Notes under the pieces: generated by a model | What the model was told of the DNA's origin: nothing | The model's database searches: none | Seen by the model: only the letters and a program-made list of their open reading frames with translations | Translations under genes and position numbers: made by a program | NCBI GenBank assembly: GCA_016181895.1 | Contig: JACOYL010000005.1 | Coordinates: forward strand, 1-39,013 | Reading direction: 5' to 3' | Origin: Candidatus Pacearchaeota archaeon | GTDB lineage: Archaea; Nanobdellota; Nanobdellia; Pacearchaeales; GW2011-AR1 | Length of the DNA stretch: 39,013 nucleotides | Shown: in pieces, positions 1 through 8,848 of the stretch | How the letters are laid out: each line of letters begins with the position of its first letter | Numbering within the stretch: position 1 is the stretch's first letter

Positions 1-2895
1 GTGAAAGGAAAGGTTCATAAAGAAAACCTTGGTTGTCTTTATATGTTCACCAAAAGGTTAGTGATGCACGGCTCCAAGAGTTTTCCGAGAAAGACAGAAA
101 TTCCTTTTACTCCGGAAATAAACGTGATTCTCGGTCCAAACGGAAGCGGAAAGAGCAATATTTCCGACGCATTGTGTTTTGTCCTTGGAAGGCTTTCGAT
201 AAAATCAATCCGTGCCTCGAAGTCCAGCAATTTGATTTTTCTCGGCTCCAAAGAGGCATCGCCCGCGAAAGAAGCTTCTGTTGAACTCGTGTTTGACAAT
301 TCAGACAGGGTCTTTTCCCTTGATAAAGACGAGATTTCGATAAAAAGAATTGTGAAAAAAAACGGGCAGGGAATTTACAAGATAAATGACGACACAAAAA
401 CAAGGCAGGAAGTTCTCATGCTTCTCGCGCAGGCGGGCATTGATTCAAACGGATTCAATTTAATTCTCCAGGGAGAAATACAGAATTTCACAAGAATGCA
501 TCCCGAGGAAAGAAGAAAAATAATAGAGGAAGTCTCCGGAATTTCCGTGTATGAAATAAGAAAGGAAAAATCACTGAAAGAACTTGAAAAAACAGACGGG
601 AAATTGAAAGAGGTTCACGCGATATTGAGGGAAAGGACTTCTTACTTGAACAATCTGGAAAGGGAAAGGCAGCAGGCTCTGAAATTCAAAAAGCTCGAGG
701 AAGACATAAAAAAATTCAAGGCGAGCATAATTTCTTTTGATTTGGGCAAAAAGAAAAAGGAATCGGAGATTTTGCAGGGAGAAATTGAAAAAAGAAACAG
801 GGAAATAGAAAAAATAAAAAAAACAATAATTGAAATCCAGGGAAACATTGCAAATTTCGAGTCCAAAATAACAGGAATAAACTCCCTGATGAAAAAAACC
901 TCCGGAATCGAGCAGGAAAAACTCAATCAGGAAATCGCAAACCTTCGCGCGGAACTTGCCGGAATGGAGGTGACGGTAAAAAACCACGAGTCAAAACTCG
1001 AGGAAATATCTAGGCAGAAAACGGAGTTTGAAAAAATAATCAGGGAAGATGAAATTTCGGTAAAGGAACTTGACAAGGAAACCCCGCTGTCGAAAAAGCA
1101 GAAGGACATCGAGGAAAAGAAAAAAGAACTCGAGGAACTTGAAAAAAAGAGACGAAATTTTTACACGATAAAATCAGAGCTGAAATCGGTAAAGGAAAGG
1201 CTTGAAGACAAGAAATCCCTGCTGCAGAATTATTCCAACGAGTCTGAATTTTTGCTGAAGCAAACCATTCATATTTCTAATGAACTTTTTGACAAAAAAA
1301 CAGACGGGAAAAAAGTCGGCTTCCTGAAAAATCTTTTTAAGGAAAAAAAAGAATTTCTTGAAAACCTGGAAAAAAAGGAAACAGAATTGAAAAGAATTTC
1401 CTATGTCAATTCCCATGAGGTTCAAAGCCATGGAAAAATAATCGAGAAAATTTCCAAGCTTGATATTTGCCCTGTATGCAAGTCAAAAATAACAAAAGAG
1501 CATGTTCACGCAATTGACAAAGAGACAAGGGAAAAAGTGAATGAATTGGAGAAATCCGTTTCAAACGCGGAAAAAGAATTGAAAAACATCGGGAAGGAAA
1601 AAAACATATTGAAATCTGAAATTGAAAACGCAACTTCAGAGATTGCAAAAAGGGAATCCGACTTGGTGAAACTCGAAAACATAGAGGGAAAAAAAGAGCA
1701 GATAAAAAACTTGAACGAAAAAATAGAAGGCGTGAAAAAAGAAATTTCCGCCTTGGATTCCGCAAGGAAAAAACTTGAAAGTGGTTTTGACGGGAATTCC
1801 GGAATCGAGCAAAAATACGAAACCTCGAGGATTGAACTACAGGAAATTTCCTTGAGAAGCAGGGAAAACCTTAACGTTGAGGTTTCCTTCAAGCAGCGTG
1901 AATTGGAGAGGACAAAAATCGCGGTAAAACAATTGCTGAGGGACGAAGAGGATTTGAAGGAAGAACTTTCGGAAAATAAAAAATATTTCAATGAAAAAGA
2001 GGCGCTTCTTGAAAAAAAGAGGGAACAGGAAGAAGAGTTGATTGAAAAATTCAAGAAACTGATTTCCGACAGGGATTTGTTGCACAAAAAAACTAGGGAA
2101 GAGGAAACATCTGTTGTCGGAAAACAGGCATCAATCAGAGAGATAGAAAATCAGGTGAATAATCTCAACATAGAAAAAGCCAGGATTTCGGCGGAGGTTG
2201 AAAATCTCGAGGTTGACATGCTTGAATTTCCCAATGTTGAAATAATAAAGACAAACAGGGAATCTCTTGTAAACCGCTTGCAGTCAACAATGGAATCCAA
2301 GGATAAAATCGGAAGTGTAAATCTTCTTTCCCTTGAAGTTTATGACTCTGTAAAAAAAGAATATGATTCCGTCAAGGAGAAAGCCGAGATAGTTGCAAAT
2401 GAAAAGGAAAGCATAATGAAAACGATAAATGAAATCGACAACAAAAAGAAAAAGACATTCATGAGAACGCTGAATGATTTGAATGGAATTTTCACGAGGA
2501 ATTTTTCCGAACTGAGCATAAAAGGAACTGTTTCCCTCGAACTTGAAGACAAAAAAGAGCCTTTCAACGGCGGCGTCGGAATTTTAGTAAAAACAGGACA
2601 CGGAAAATATTTCGACGCAAACTCCCTTTCAGGAGGGGAACAAACCTTGGTTGCTTTGTCTTTGATTTTTGCAATTCAGGAATACAAGCCGTATTATTTC
2701 TACATTCTAGATGAAGTCGACGCCGCTCTTGACAAAAGAAACTCGGAAAGGCTTGCGGAACTTTTAAAAAAACACATGCAAAAAGGGCAATACATAATAA
2801 TAACGCATAATGATGAAGTGATTTTGAACGCGACAAATCTTTACGGAGTCAGCATGCATGAGGGGATTTCAAAAGTAGTGAGTTTGAGGGTTTAA
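1..2895 (+). CDS. smc: SMC-like chromosome segregation ATPase with a CPVC zinc-hook-like motif mid-coil (probable real start ATG at 43)
   Basis: N-terminal Walker A GPNGSGKSNISDALCFVLG; C-terminal LSGGEQTLVALSLIFAIQ and YILDEVDAALD; long coiled coils; CPVC at residues 490-493 of 964. Confidence 0.9.
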   Translation: MKGKVHKENLGCLYMFTKRLVMHGSKSFPRKTEIPFTPEINVILGPNGSGKSNISDALCFVLGRLSIKSIRASKSSNLIFLGSKEASPAKEASVELVFDNSDRVFSLDKDEISIKRIVKKNGQGIYKINDDTKTRQEVLMLLAQAGIDSNGFNLILQGEIQNFTRMHPEERRKIIEEVSGISVYEIRKEKSLKELEKTDGKLKEVHAILRERTSYLNNLERERQQALKFKKLEEDIKKFKASIISFDLGKKKKESEILQGEIEKRNREIEKIKKTIIEIQGNIANFESKITGINSLMKKTSGIEQEKLNQEIANLRAELAGMEVTVKNHESKLEEISRQKTEFEKIIREDEISVKELDKETPLSKKQKDIEEKKKELEELEKKRRNFYTIKSELKSVKERLEDKKSLLQNYSNESEFLLKQTIHISNELFDKKTDGKKVGFLKNLFKEKKEFLENLEKKETELKRISYVNSHEVQSHGKIIEKISKLDICPVCKSKITKEHVHAIDKETREKVNELEKSVSNAEKELKNIGKEKNILKSEIENATSEIAKRESDLVKLENIEGKKEQIKNLNEKIEGVKKEISALDSARKKLESGFDGNSGIEQKYETSRIELQEISLRSRENLNVEVSFKQRELERTKIAVKQLLRDEEDLKEELSENKKYFNEKEALLEKKREQEEELIEKFKKLISDRDLLHKKTREEETSVVGKQASIREIENQVNNLNIEKARISAEVENLEVDMLEFPNVEIIKTNRESLVNRLQSTMESKDKIGSVNLLSLEVYDSVKKEYDSVKEKAEIVANEKESIMKTINEIDNKKKKTFMRTLNDLNGIFTRNFSELSIKGTVSLELEDKKEPFNGGVGILVKTGHGKYFDANSLSGGEQTLVALSLIFAIQEYKPYYFYILDEVDAALDKRNSERLAELLKKHMQKGQYIIITHNDEVILNATNLYGVSMHEGISKVVSLRV

Positions 2896-2896
2896 A

Positions 2897-3652
2897 ATGA
2901 AAATAATTTCCTGGAATGTTGCTGGATTGAGATCCTGTTTTAAGAAGGGATTGCTTGATTTTATTAAAAAACAAAAAGCCGATGTTTATTGCTTTCAGGA
3001 AGTAAAGTGCCAACTGAACCAGTTTCCTTCTGATTTAAATCGATTGGGATACGAGGCATTTCATTCTTTCGCAAAGAAAAAAGGATATAGCGGGGTTTCA
3101 ATTTACACAAGAGTAAAACCCGTTAACGTTTTTTATGGAATGGGAAATGAATTGTTTGATTCAGAAGGAAGGGTTTTGGCTTTGGAATTCAAGAATTTTT
3201 ATCTTTTGAACATTTATTTTCCCCATTCACAAAGGGAATTAAAAAGGCTGAATTTCAAACTCCAATTTAACAAATCAGTATTGGAATTTTGCAAGAAACT
3301 TGAAAAAACAAAGCCTGTCGTAATTGCGTCTGACTTTAATGTCGCGCACACGGAAATTGATTTGGCAAATCCGAAACAAAATGAAAAAAATGCAGGATTT
3401 ACAAAAGAAGAAAGGGAATGGTTTGATTCTTTTCTTAAAAATGGTTTTGTGGACACTTTCAGGGAATTTAACAAAAATGGAGGAAATTACACTTGGTGGA
3501 CATACAGAAATGGTGCAAGAGAAAGAAACATTGGTTGGAGAGTTGATTACTTTGTTGTAAGCGGGAAATTAAAAAAGAAATTGAAAAAAAGCACCATATT
3601 GAAAGATGTTTTTGGCTCAGACCACGCGCCCATACTCCTTGAAGTAAAATAA
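2897..3652 (+). CDS. xth: Exodeoxyribonuclease III / AP endonuclease (EEP family)
   Basis: MKIISWNVAGLRSC, CFQEVK, SDFNVAHTEIDL, WRVDYFVVS and SDHAPI motifs. Confidence 0.92.
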   Translation: MKIISWNVAGLRSCFKKGLLDFIKKQKADVYCFQEVKCQLNQFPSDLNRLGYEAFHSFAKKKGYSGVSIYTRVKPVNVFYGMGNELFDSEGRVLALEFKNFYLLNIYFPHSQRELKRLNFKLQFNKSVLEFCKKLEKTKPVVIASDFNVAHTEIDLANPKQNEKNAGFTKEEREWFDSFLKNGFVDTFREFNKNGGNYTWWTYRNGARERNIGWRVDYFVVSGKLKKKLKKSTILKDVFGSDHAPILLEVK

Positions 3653-3692
3653 TATGCGCACTATTTATAAATTTCAGTGATTTGATTTTTTA

Positions 3693-4310
3693 ATGGGCAA
3701 ACAAATTCTTCTCCAAAGCCTCAAGGAAAAAGGTTTTTCAAAAGAAATCCTAAAAGCATTTTCAAAAATCAAGCGCGAGAATTTCATTCCCAAAGAATTA
3801 AAAGACAGGGCTTATGAAGATATTCCTCTTCCAATTGGAAAGGGGCAGACAATTTCGCAGCCGTATACAATTGCTATGATGTTAAGTTTATTGGATATAA
3901 AAAAAGGACAAAAAATTCTTGAGATAGGAAGCGGTTGCGGTTATGTTCTTGCTTTGCTTTCAAACATCGTCGGGAAAAACGGAAAAGTCTTCGGAATTGA
4001 AATAATAAAAGAACTCGCGGAAAAATCCAAGGAAAATTTAAGAAATTACAAAAATATCAAAGTCTACAACAAAAACGGAAGATTTGGGTTAAAAGAAAAT
4101 GCGCCATTTGATAGGATAATAATTAGCGCCGCGGCATACGATGAAATTCCAAAGCCGTTGATTTCCCAATTAAAAGAAAAAGGAATTCTTGTTGCTCCTC
4201 TCGGAAACAGATATGGACAAGATTTGATTGCCTACCAAAAAATAAACGGTAAATTGAAATTAAAAGAAAAAATTCCGGGCTTTATCTTTGTGCCGCTGGT
4301 TGAGAGATGA
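3693..4310 (+). CDS. pcm: Protein-L-isoaspartate O-methyltransferase
   Basis: GQTISQPYTIAMML, ILEIGSGCGYVLALLS; ends LVAPLGNRYGQDL. Confidence 0.92.
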   Translation: MGKQILLQSLKEKGFSKEILKAFSKIKRENFIPKELKDRAYEDIPLPIGKGQTISQPYTIAMMLSLLDIKKGQKILEIGSGCGYVLALLSNIVGKNGKVFGIEIIKELAEKSKENLRNYKNIKVYNKNGRFGLKENAPFDRIIISAAAYDEIPKPLISQLKEKGILVAPLGNRYGQDLIAYQKINGKLKLKEKIPGFIFVPLVER

Positions 4311-4328
4311 TTTATCAAAAGATTTAAA

Positions 4329-4353
4329 TACATAAATGTATTACATGTATTAC
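4329..4353. promoter_or_regulatory. Candidate VapB/VapBC operator: nested TACAT/ATGTA palindromes and tandem ATGTATTAC repeats
   Basis: TACATAAATGTATTACATGTATTAC immediately upstream of the ATG at 4355, overlapping an AT-rich TATA-like box. Confidence 0.55.
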
Positions 4354-4354
4354 A

Positions 4355-4606
4355 ATGGACAACAAAATAATTTCATTAAGAGTAGACAAAGAACTTAGAG
4401 ATAAAATGAGAGTTCATGAAGAAGTTAATTGGAGTGCTGTTTTAAGAAAAGCAATAATTGAAAACCTAGAAAATAAAGAAAAAGTTGTTTTGGAGAGAAG
4501 GAAAAGGGCAATAGAAGAAATGGACAAACTTAGAAAATTAAGGGTATTTGACAGAGGTAAAGACAGCACTTTGCTGATAAGAGAATGGAGAAGCAAGAGA
4601 AAGTAA
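4355..4606 (+). CDS. VapB-like antitoxin
   Basis: Small protein with an RHH-like N-terminus (MDNKIISLRVDKELRDKMR) overlapping the downstream PIN toxin by 22 nt. Confidence 0.75.
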   Translation: MDNKIISLRVDKELRDKMRVHEEVNWSAVLRKAIIENLENKEKVVLERRKRAIEEMDKLRKLRVFDRGKDSTLLIREWRSKRK

Positions 4607-4992
4607 TAGACGCTTCGGTAATAGTTAAGTGGTTTCTTAACGAAGAAAATTCAGATAAGGCAAGAGAACTGAGAACAGAGTTAACAAAAGAAGATTTAGT
4701 TTTAATTGTTCCTGATTTAATGTTCTTGGAAGTCTTGAATACTTTGCGTTATAAGAGGGCCAAAAAAGATGCTCTGATAAAAGCCAATAAAATATTATTT
4801 GAACTTGGCTTAAAGATAGAAAAAATAGATAAGGAAACATTAATTAAAACAATAGAGAATTCTGTTAAATATAATATAACTGTTTATGATGCCTTATATG
4901 TTTCAATGGCCCAACTCCATAATGCTTCCTTGATAACGGCAGACTCAAAACTTTATAAGATTCCAAATGTGATTGCTCTGGGAAAAATTTAA
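4585..4992 (+). CDS. VapC-like PIN-domain toxin
   Basis: PIN acidic residues: VIDASVIVKWF, FLEVLN, VYDALYV, TADSKLY. Confidence 0.85.
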   Translation: MEKQEKVIDASVIVKWFLNEENSDKARELRTELTKEDLVLIVPDLMFLEVLNTLRYKRAKKDALIKANKILFELGLKIEKIDKETLIKTIENSVKYNITVYDALYVSMAQLHNASLITADSKLYKIPNVIALGKI

Positions 4993-5011
4993 TTTAGTAT
5001 TATTTCTTTTG

Positions 5012-5545
5012 TTAGCGCAATGGTTGAATAGGTTTGTTTCTTCCGCCTTTTCCCACGACTTTAAAATATCTGCTTTGAAGAAAGTGCGGCGGCTCTATTT
5101 GTGAGGGATGCACATGATAATCAAATATGGGAAGATTTGCCGGCGTCAAATAAAGTTCTCCCGTGTATGAACTGCACATAAGCATCCCTTCTGTTGAAAT
5201 ATTCTCTTCATCGGGTTTCTTCCTCAGAAGGTGTCTTTTTGCAAGCCTGCGTATATTTCCTGTGTCATATTCTGCCTTGATTCCCTCATTATATTCCCTT
5301 ATTTTTCTTCTCAATTCAGGCGTCATTCCTATATGCTCGAGTATAAAAAAATCACCAAAGTCTTCCTCTTCCAAATCATGAACTAAATTAATAGATCTCT
5401 TTCCTCTTCTTGTCATAGTATCCATAACATTCTCGCTTGTAAGAATGCCGCAATGCTGGTAACTCCCTGTGAATAAACCAAGCAAAAACTTTGATTTAAA
5501 ATCAGTCCCTTTTATCACTACGACATTGCCGTATTGCGGATACAT
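5012..5545 (-). CDS. Permuted papain-like (YiiX/NlpC-P60-type) cysteine peptidase/amidase candidate
   Basis: GNVVVIKGTDFKSKFLLGLFTGSYQHCGIL (His box) followed by LMCSSYTGELY (Cys box), the permuted order. Confidence 0.55.
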   Translation of the reverse strand: MYPQYGNVVVIKGTDFKSKFLLGLFTGSYQHCGILTSENVMDTMTRRGKRSINLVHDLEEEDFGDFFILEHIGMTPELRRKIREYNEGIKAEYDTGNIRRLAKRHLLRKKPDEENISTEGMLMCSSYTGELYLTPANLPIFDYHVHPSQIEPPHFLQSRYFKVVGKGGRNKPIQPLR

Positions 5546-5600
5546 TTTATCGAGGAAATTAATTATTCCTCTTTTATAAGGATTATTGTGGAAAAATGAA

Positions 5601-6032
5601 TTATTTCTTTTTTCTCATCGTTGCTAATTGTTCTTGGGTATATTTTTTTGTTCCCAAATTAACTCGTCTTTCTTGAGGACCCACTCTAGAATAATCTAAA
5701 CCGAAAGAATATCCTCTTGTTCCTCTCAAAAGATTTGTTTCTTCAAGAGGATCATCATGAAAATTACGTATAAAAAAATAATCTGAAACGGAATATGTTA
5801 TTGGATGATTATAACGAGAATTGGAATTGGTAATATTACCTCTAACATCTATAATTCTACGACATGACGATTCATCCGGATGCTCAAGAGATTCAAATTT
5901 TTGTCCAGCAAGAAATCTTAAATCTGCTTCTAATCCTTTTATATTTTCAAAAGGGATATTGATATTAATACAAACTGTTACATTTTTCCTTTCCAAACGT
6001 TTTGTTTTTGTTCTCTGTCTTTTTTTCGCCAT
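5601..6032 (-). CDS. Hypothetical protein (143 aa, start trimmed to MAKKRQR)
   Basis: ORF in a same-strand run; ATG at 6032 lies just downstream of the preceding stop. Confidence 0.55.
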   Translation of the reverse strand: MAKKRQRTKTKRLERKNVTVCININIPFENIKGLEADLRFLAGQKFESLEHPDESSCRRIIDVRGNITNSNSRYNHPITYSVSDYFFIRNFHDDPLEETNLLRGTRGYSFGLDYSRVGPQERRVNLGTKKYTQEQLATMRKKK

Positions 6033-6033
6033 T

Positions 6034-6282
6034 TTACAAATCTTCCATAAGATTTTTATGGTATAAAGTTCCAACTGCTTCAGCATACTTCTCAATCACA
6101 TCCATAGCTATCTTATATTCAGGCAATTTATCAAAACCACAATTAGGAAAATGTTTTAAGGGTATATTCAAACCATCTAAAGCACTTTCTCTTACAACTT
6201 TAACTAATCTTTTCCCAAGAAGTTCCAATTCTGATTTTTCATCCGCCATTTTTCCGTGAATGTCAAACACCCTCGCTTTCAT
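6034..6282 (-). CDS. Hypothetical protein, 82 aa
   Basis: ORF overlapping the upstream ORF by 20 nt; operon-like spacing. Confidence 0.5.
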   Translation of the reverse strand: MKARVFDIHGKMADEKSELELLGKRLVKVVRESALDGLNIPLKHFPNCGFDKLPEYKIAMDVIEKYAEAVGTLYHKNLMEDL

Positions 6283-6592
6283 ATTTTTTTATTGGTTTTA
6301 ATTGTGTTAATTCTTCTCTTTTTTCCTGAGTCAATCTTCCATTAATTGCATCTTCATAATATACGTCAAATTCGGATGCCCATAAACCCATATTTTGTAA
6401 ATCATCTTTTAAACGTGCATAATCTTCTTTATATGATGATATATCTTCTCTCCCTGAAAAAACTCTATTCCAGATCATAATAATAATCTGTTTCGCGCTT
6501 TCATTGGCTAAATAATCCATTCTCTCAGTAGCTAAATTTCTCACTTTATCTGGGCTTAGCCCATTAACAAAATCAGATATTGTTTTTGTCAT
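6263..6592 (-). CDS. Hypothetical protein, 109 aa
   Basis: First ORF of a compact four-gene minus-strand run. Confidence 0.5.
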   Translation of the reverse strand: MTKTISDFVNGLSPDKVRNLATERMDYLANESAKQIIIMIWNRVFSGREDISSYKEDYARLKDDLQNMGLWASEFDVYYEDAINGRLTQEKREELTQLKPIKKYESEGV

Positions 6593-6666
6593 TTTATCTC
6601 AATTTCGTATCTTTGTTTTAATTATCTTACGCGTATCTGATAAATAATAAAAAATAAAAAATAAAT

Positions 6667-7791
6667 TTAGTAATAACTTTCGCCGAATTCTTCTTTCTTT
6701 TCAGGTTTCTTTGTCACAAGTATTATCAATACCACAAGAAGCACGAGGAAGATTATCGCCAAAATTACCGTAAGAACGGCAACCGCGTTTCCTCCAGTTC
6801 CAGTAGATGTTGCAGGAACGACGACAGAATCCAAAAGCAATCCATCTTTCGAGAAGATGTTAACCTTGAAATCCCCTGTGGCGCTTGCAAGAACTGTTCT
6901 GCTTGAACCCGCAGGAATGACAACCAGCTCGTCGCTCAATCTGACATTTCCCTCTGGAACAAGCTTCAACACGAGCAATTTTCCAGTTGGGTTTGTCAAA
7001 ATAATCTGGTTTCCCGAAACGAATACGTTGCTCGAGAATCCGTTTTCAAGAACAACTTGCGTGACTTTGTTTGTGCTGAAATCGTCGCTTTTAACGGCAA
7101 CTTCAAGTGTGTAAACGCCGTTCTTCGCGGTGTAGGGAATGTCCAAGAAGATTCTTCCGCTGACAACGTCTTCGTCATCGTCGTTTTCAATGGCAACCAA
7201 ATCGCCAAAGTAAGCTGATTTCTGAATTTCGAGTTCAGGCATTCTTACCGTAACGTAAACGTCGTCCAAATTGTTGTATCCGATGTTCTTCAAGACAACT
7301 GTTACAGGAAATAGTTTTCCAGCCTCGGCTGTTTCAGGAGTGCTTATTGAGGCAAAATCCACGTTGTATGAAGTCCTCTGAACTCTCACGTCGAAGGAAT
7401 CAGTATAGGCGACAGAATCTCCGCCCCAAATCTTAAGATTCAAGACGGCATCATCGCTGACCTGATCTTCCAATTCGAAAGGAATTCTCATTGTGAGAAC
7501 TTTCGCATATCTGTGTCCAGCTTCAACTTCGAAATCAGAAGTTGTTTCGTCAACGTCGACTTCTTCTCCCTCGACTTCAACTCTGACTTTCAAATTAGCA
7601 GTGTCAATGTTGGAATCAAAGTAAACCTTGAATGCTACGGTTTCTCCGGAAACAAGAGCCGGATTGTCATTGGCGTCTATGTTGTCAACTGTAAGAAGAA
7701 CGTTGCTGAAATCGGCAGCGCTTATCATGACAGAAAAAAGCAAGATTCCCGCCAGCATAACAAAAAAAACTGAAAGTTTTTTTATGTCCAT
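6667..7791 (-). CDS. Secreted, membrane-anchored surface protein with CARDB/APHP-like beta-sandwich domains
   Basis: Signal peptide MDIKKLSVFFVMLAGILLFSVMISAA; 'VTVVLKNIGYNNLDDVYVTVRMP' CARDB-like; C-terminal TM AVLTVILAIIFLVLLVVLIILV and KKPEKKEE tail. Confidence 0.8.
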   Translation of the reverse strand: MDIKKLSVFFVMLAGILLFSVMISAADFSNVLLTVDNIDANDNPALVSGETVAFKVYFDSNIDTANLKVRVEVEGEEVDVDETTSDFEVEAGHRYAKVLTMRIPFELEDQVSDDAVLNLKIWGGDSVAYTDSFDVRVQRTSYNVDFASISTPETAEAGKLFPVTVVLKNIGYNNLDDVYVTVRMPELEIQKSAYFGDLVAIENDDDEDVVSGRIFLDIPYTAKNGVYTLEVAVKSDDFSTNKVTQVVLENGFSSNVFVSGNQIILTNPTGKLLVLKLVPEGNVRLSDELVVIPAGSSRTVLASATGDFKVNIFSKDGLLLDSVVVPATSTGTGGNAVAVLTVILAIIFLVLLVVLIILVTKKPEKKEEFGESYY

Positions 7792-7989
7792 TTTTGTTTT
7801 AATTTTTGTTTTGTTTGTCGCAAAAACTATGTTTTTGCTTTTTCCTGTCAAAAGAAAGATATTTATAAACTTTTGGGTGACAACACTTTTGTATTAACTT
7901 AAGAGTACTTAGTGTGAGGAACGGGGAGTGGGGTTTATAAAATATCCCAAACGCTTAAATTTTATGACGGAACAGTTGGTTAGAAAGAA

Positions 7990-8541
7990 TTAAGTTCCTT
8001 TGTAGAAATATTTATTGACAGTTTTTTTGTCTATACAAATATTGCTTTTGCATTCCTTCAATAAATCAAATGAAATAGTATTCGCAAAGTGATAATTTTC
8101 AACTTTTTTGCCTTTTTTTGAAACATATTCTGCTAACTTAGCAAAATCTCCGTCACCGCTAAAAAGAATTGCAGTATCATAATCATTTTCATAAGCCCCT
8201 TTCAACATATCTAAGGCGAGATGAATATCGTCTCCCTTGATGACGTGTTTTATTGTTCCATCATCATTATCTTTTTTTTGTCTCTTACACAATATTACCT
8301 CAAATCCCCATCTATTTTTTAACCGATTAAACATATCTTGCTGTTTCTGAAAAATTGCTTGGTTAATATGTTGTTTTAAAGAAGCATTATAGTAATACAC
8401 TTTGATTAATTTTCTATTTTTTCCAATAATCTTTTTGATATACTTATTAAAATCAAATTTATTGTCAGTATATTTAGGATTAATTGTTCTTAAACCACCA
8501 TAAAAGTTGGCTCCGTCGATAAACACAGACACTCTTTCCAT
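7990..8541 (-). CDS. NYN-domain (LabA/PIN-like) ribonuclease, paralogue 1
   Basis: VFIDGANFY, KGDDIHLALDML, YDTAILFSGDGDFAKLAEYV, KGKKV. Confidence 0.85.
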   Translation of the reverse strand: MERVSVFIDGANFYGGLRTINPKYTDNKFDFNKYIKKIIGKNRKLIKVYYYNASLKQHINQAIFQKQQDMFNRLKNRWGFEVILCKRQKKDNDDGTIKHVIKGDDIHLALDMLKGAYENDYDTAILFSGDGDFAKLAEYVSKKGKKVENYHFANTISFDLLKECKSNICIDKKTVNKYFYKGT

Positions 8542-8552
8542 CTAAAATAAAG

Positions 8553-8593
8553 CCTGCGTTGCTGTGAAGCAACGACAGGGAACACAGTGCAGG
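8553..8593 (-). promoter_or_regulatory. Leader hairpin upstream of NYN paralogue 1
   Basis: + strand CCTGC-GTTGC-tgtgaa-GCAAC-[15 nt]-GCAGG, with alternative pairing CTGTG/CACAG. Confidence 0.5.
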
Positions 8594-8848
8594 ATTCTGC
8601 AAGCAGATTAAAGGCTCTCCTTGAAGCCGATAAAATATAGGAAAAAACACTTATAAACTTTTCGTTGGAAGTTGATTTTTTGGATTTAACTTAAACTTTC
8701 CCCAATAATCTTCTGCTCTTCTTTTGTGATTCCATATATTTTTACGGGCATGAATATTCCATTACAACAATGAATAAAAAGATTTTTGTAGCAAGCAAAA
8801 ATAGTACTTGAGGAGAATGTTTTTATAGAAGTCTCACTAGAAAATTAA

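Noticed and set aside
1406-2087. Long minus-strand ORFs opposite the smc gene
   Set aside because: Mirror ORFs of a Lys/Glu-rich coiled coil; Ser/Phe-rich and without motifs.
7860-8848. Possible flanking direct repeats around NYN paralogue 1, parallel to those around paralogue 2
   Set aside because: Only short matches (e.g. TTAACTTAA and AGTACTT) on either side; no convincing duplication.
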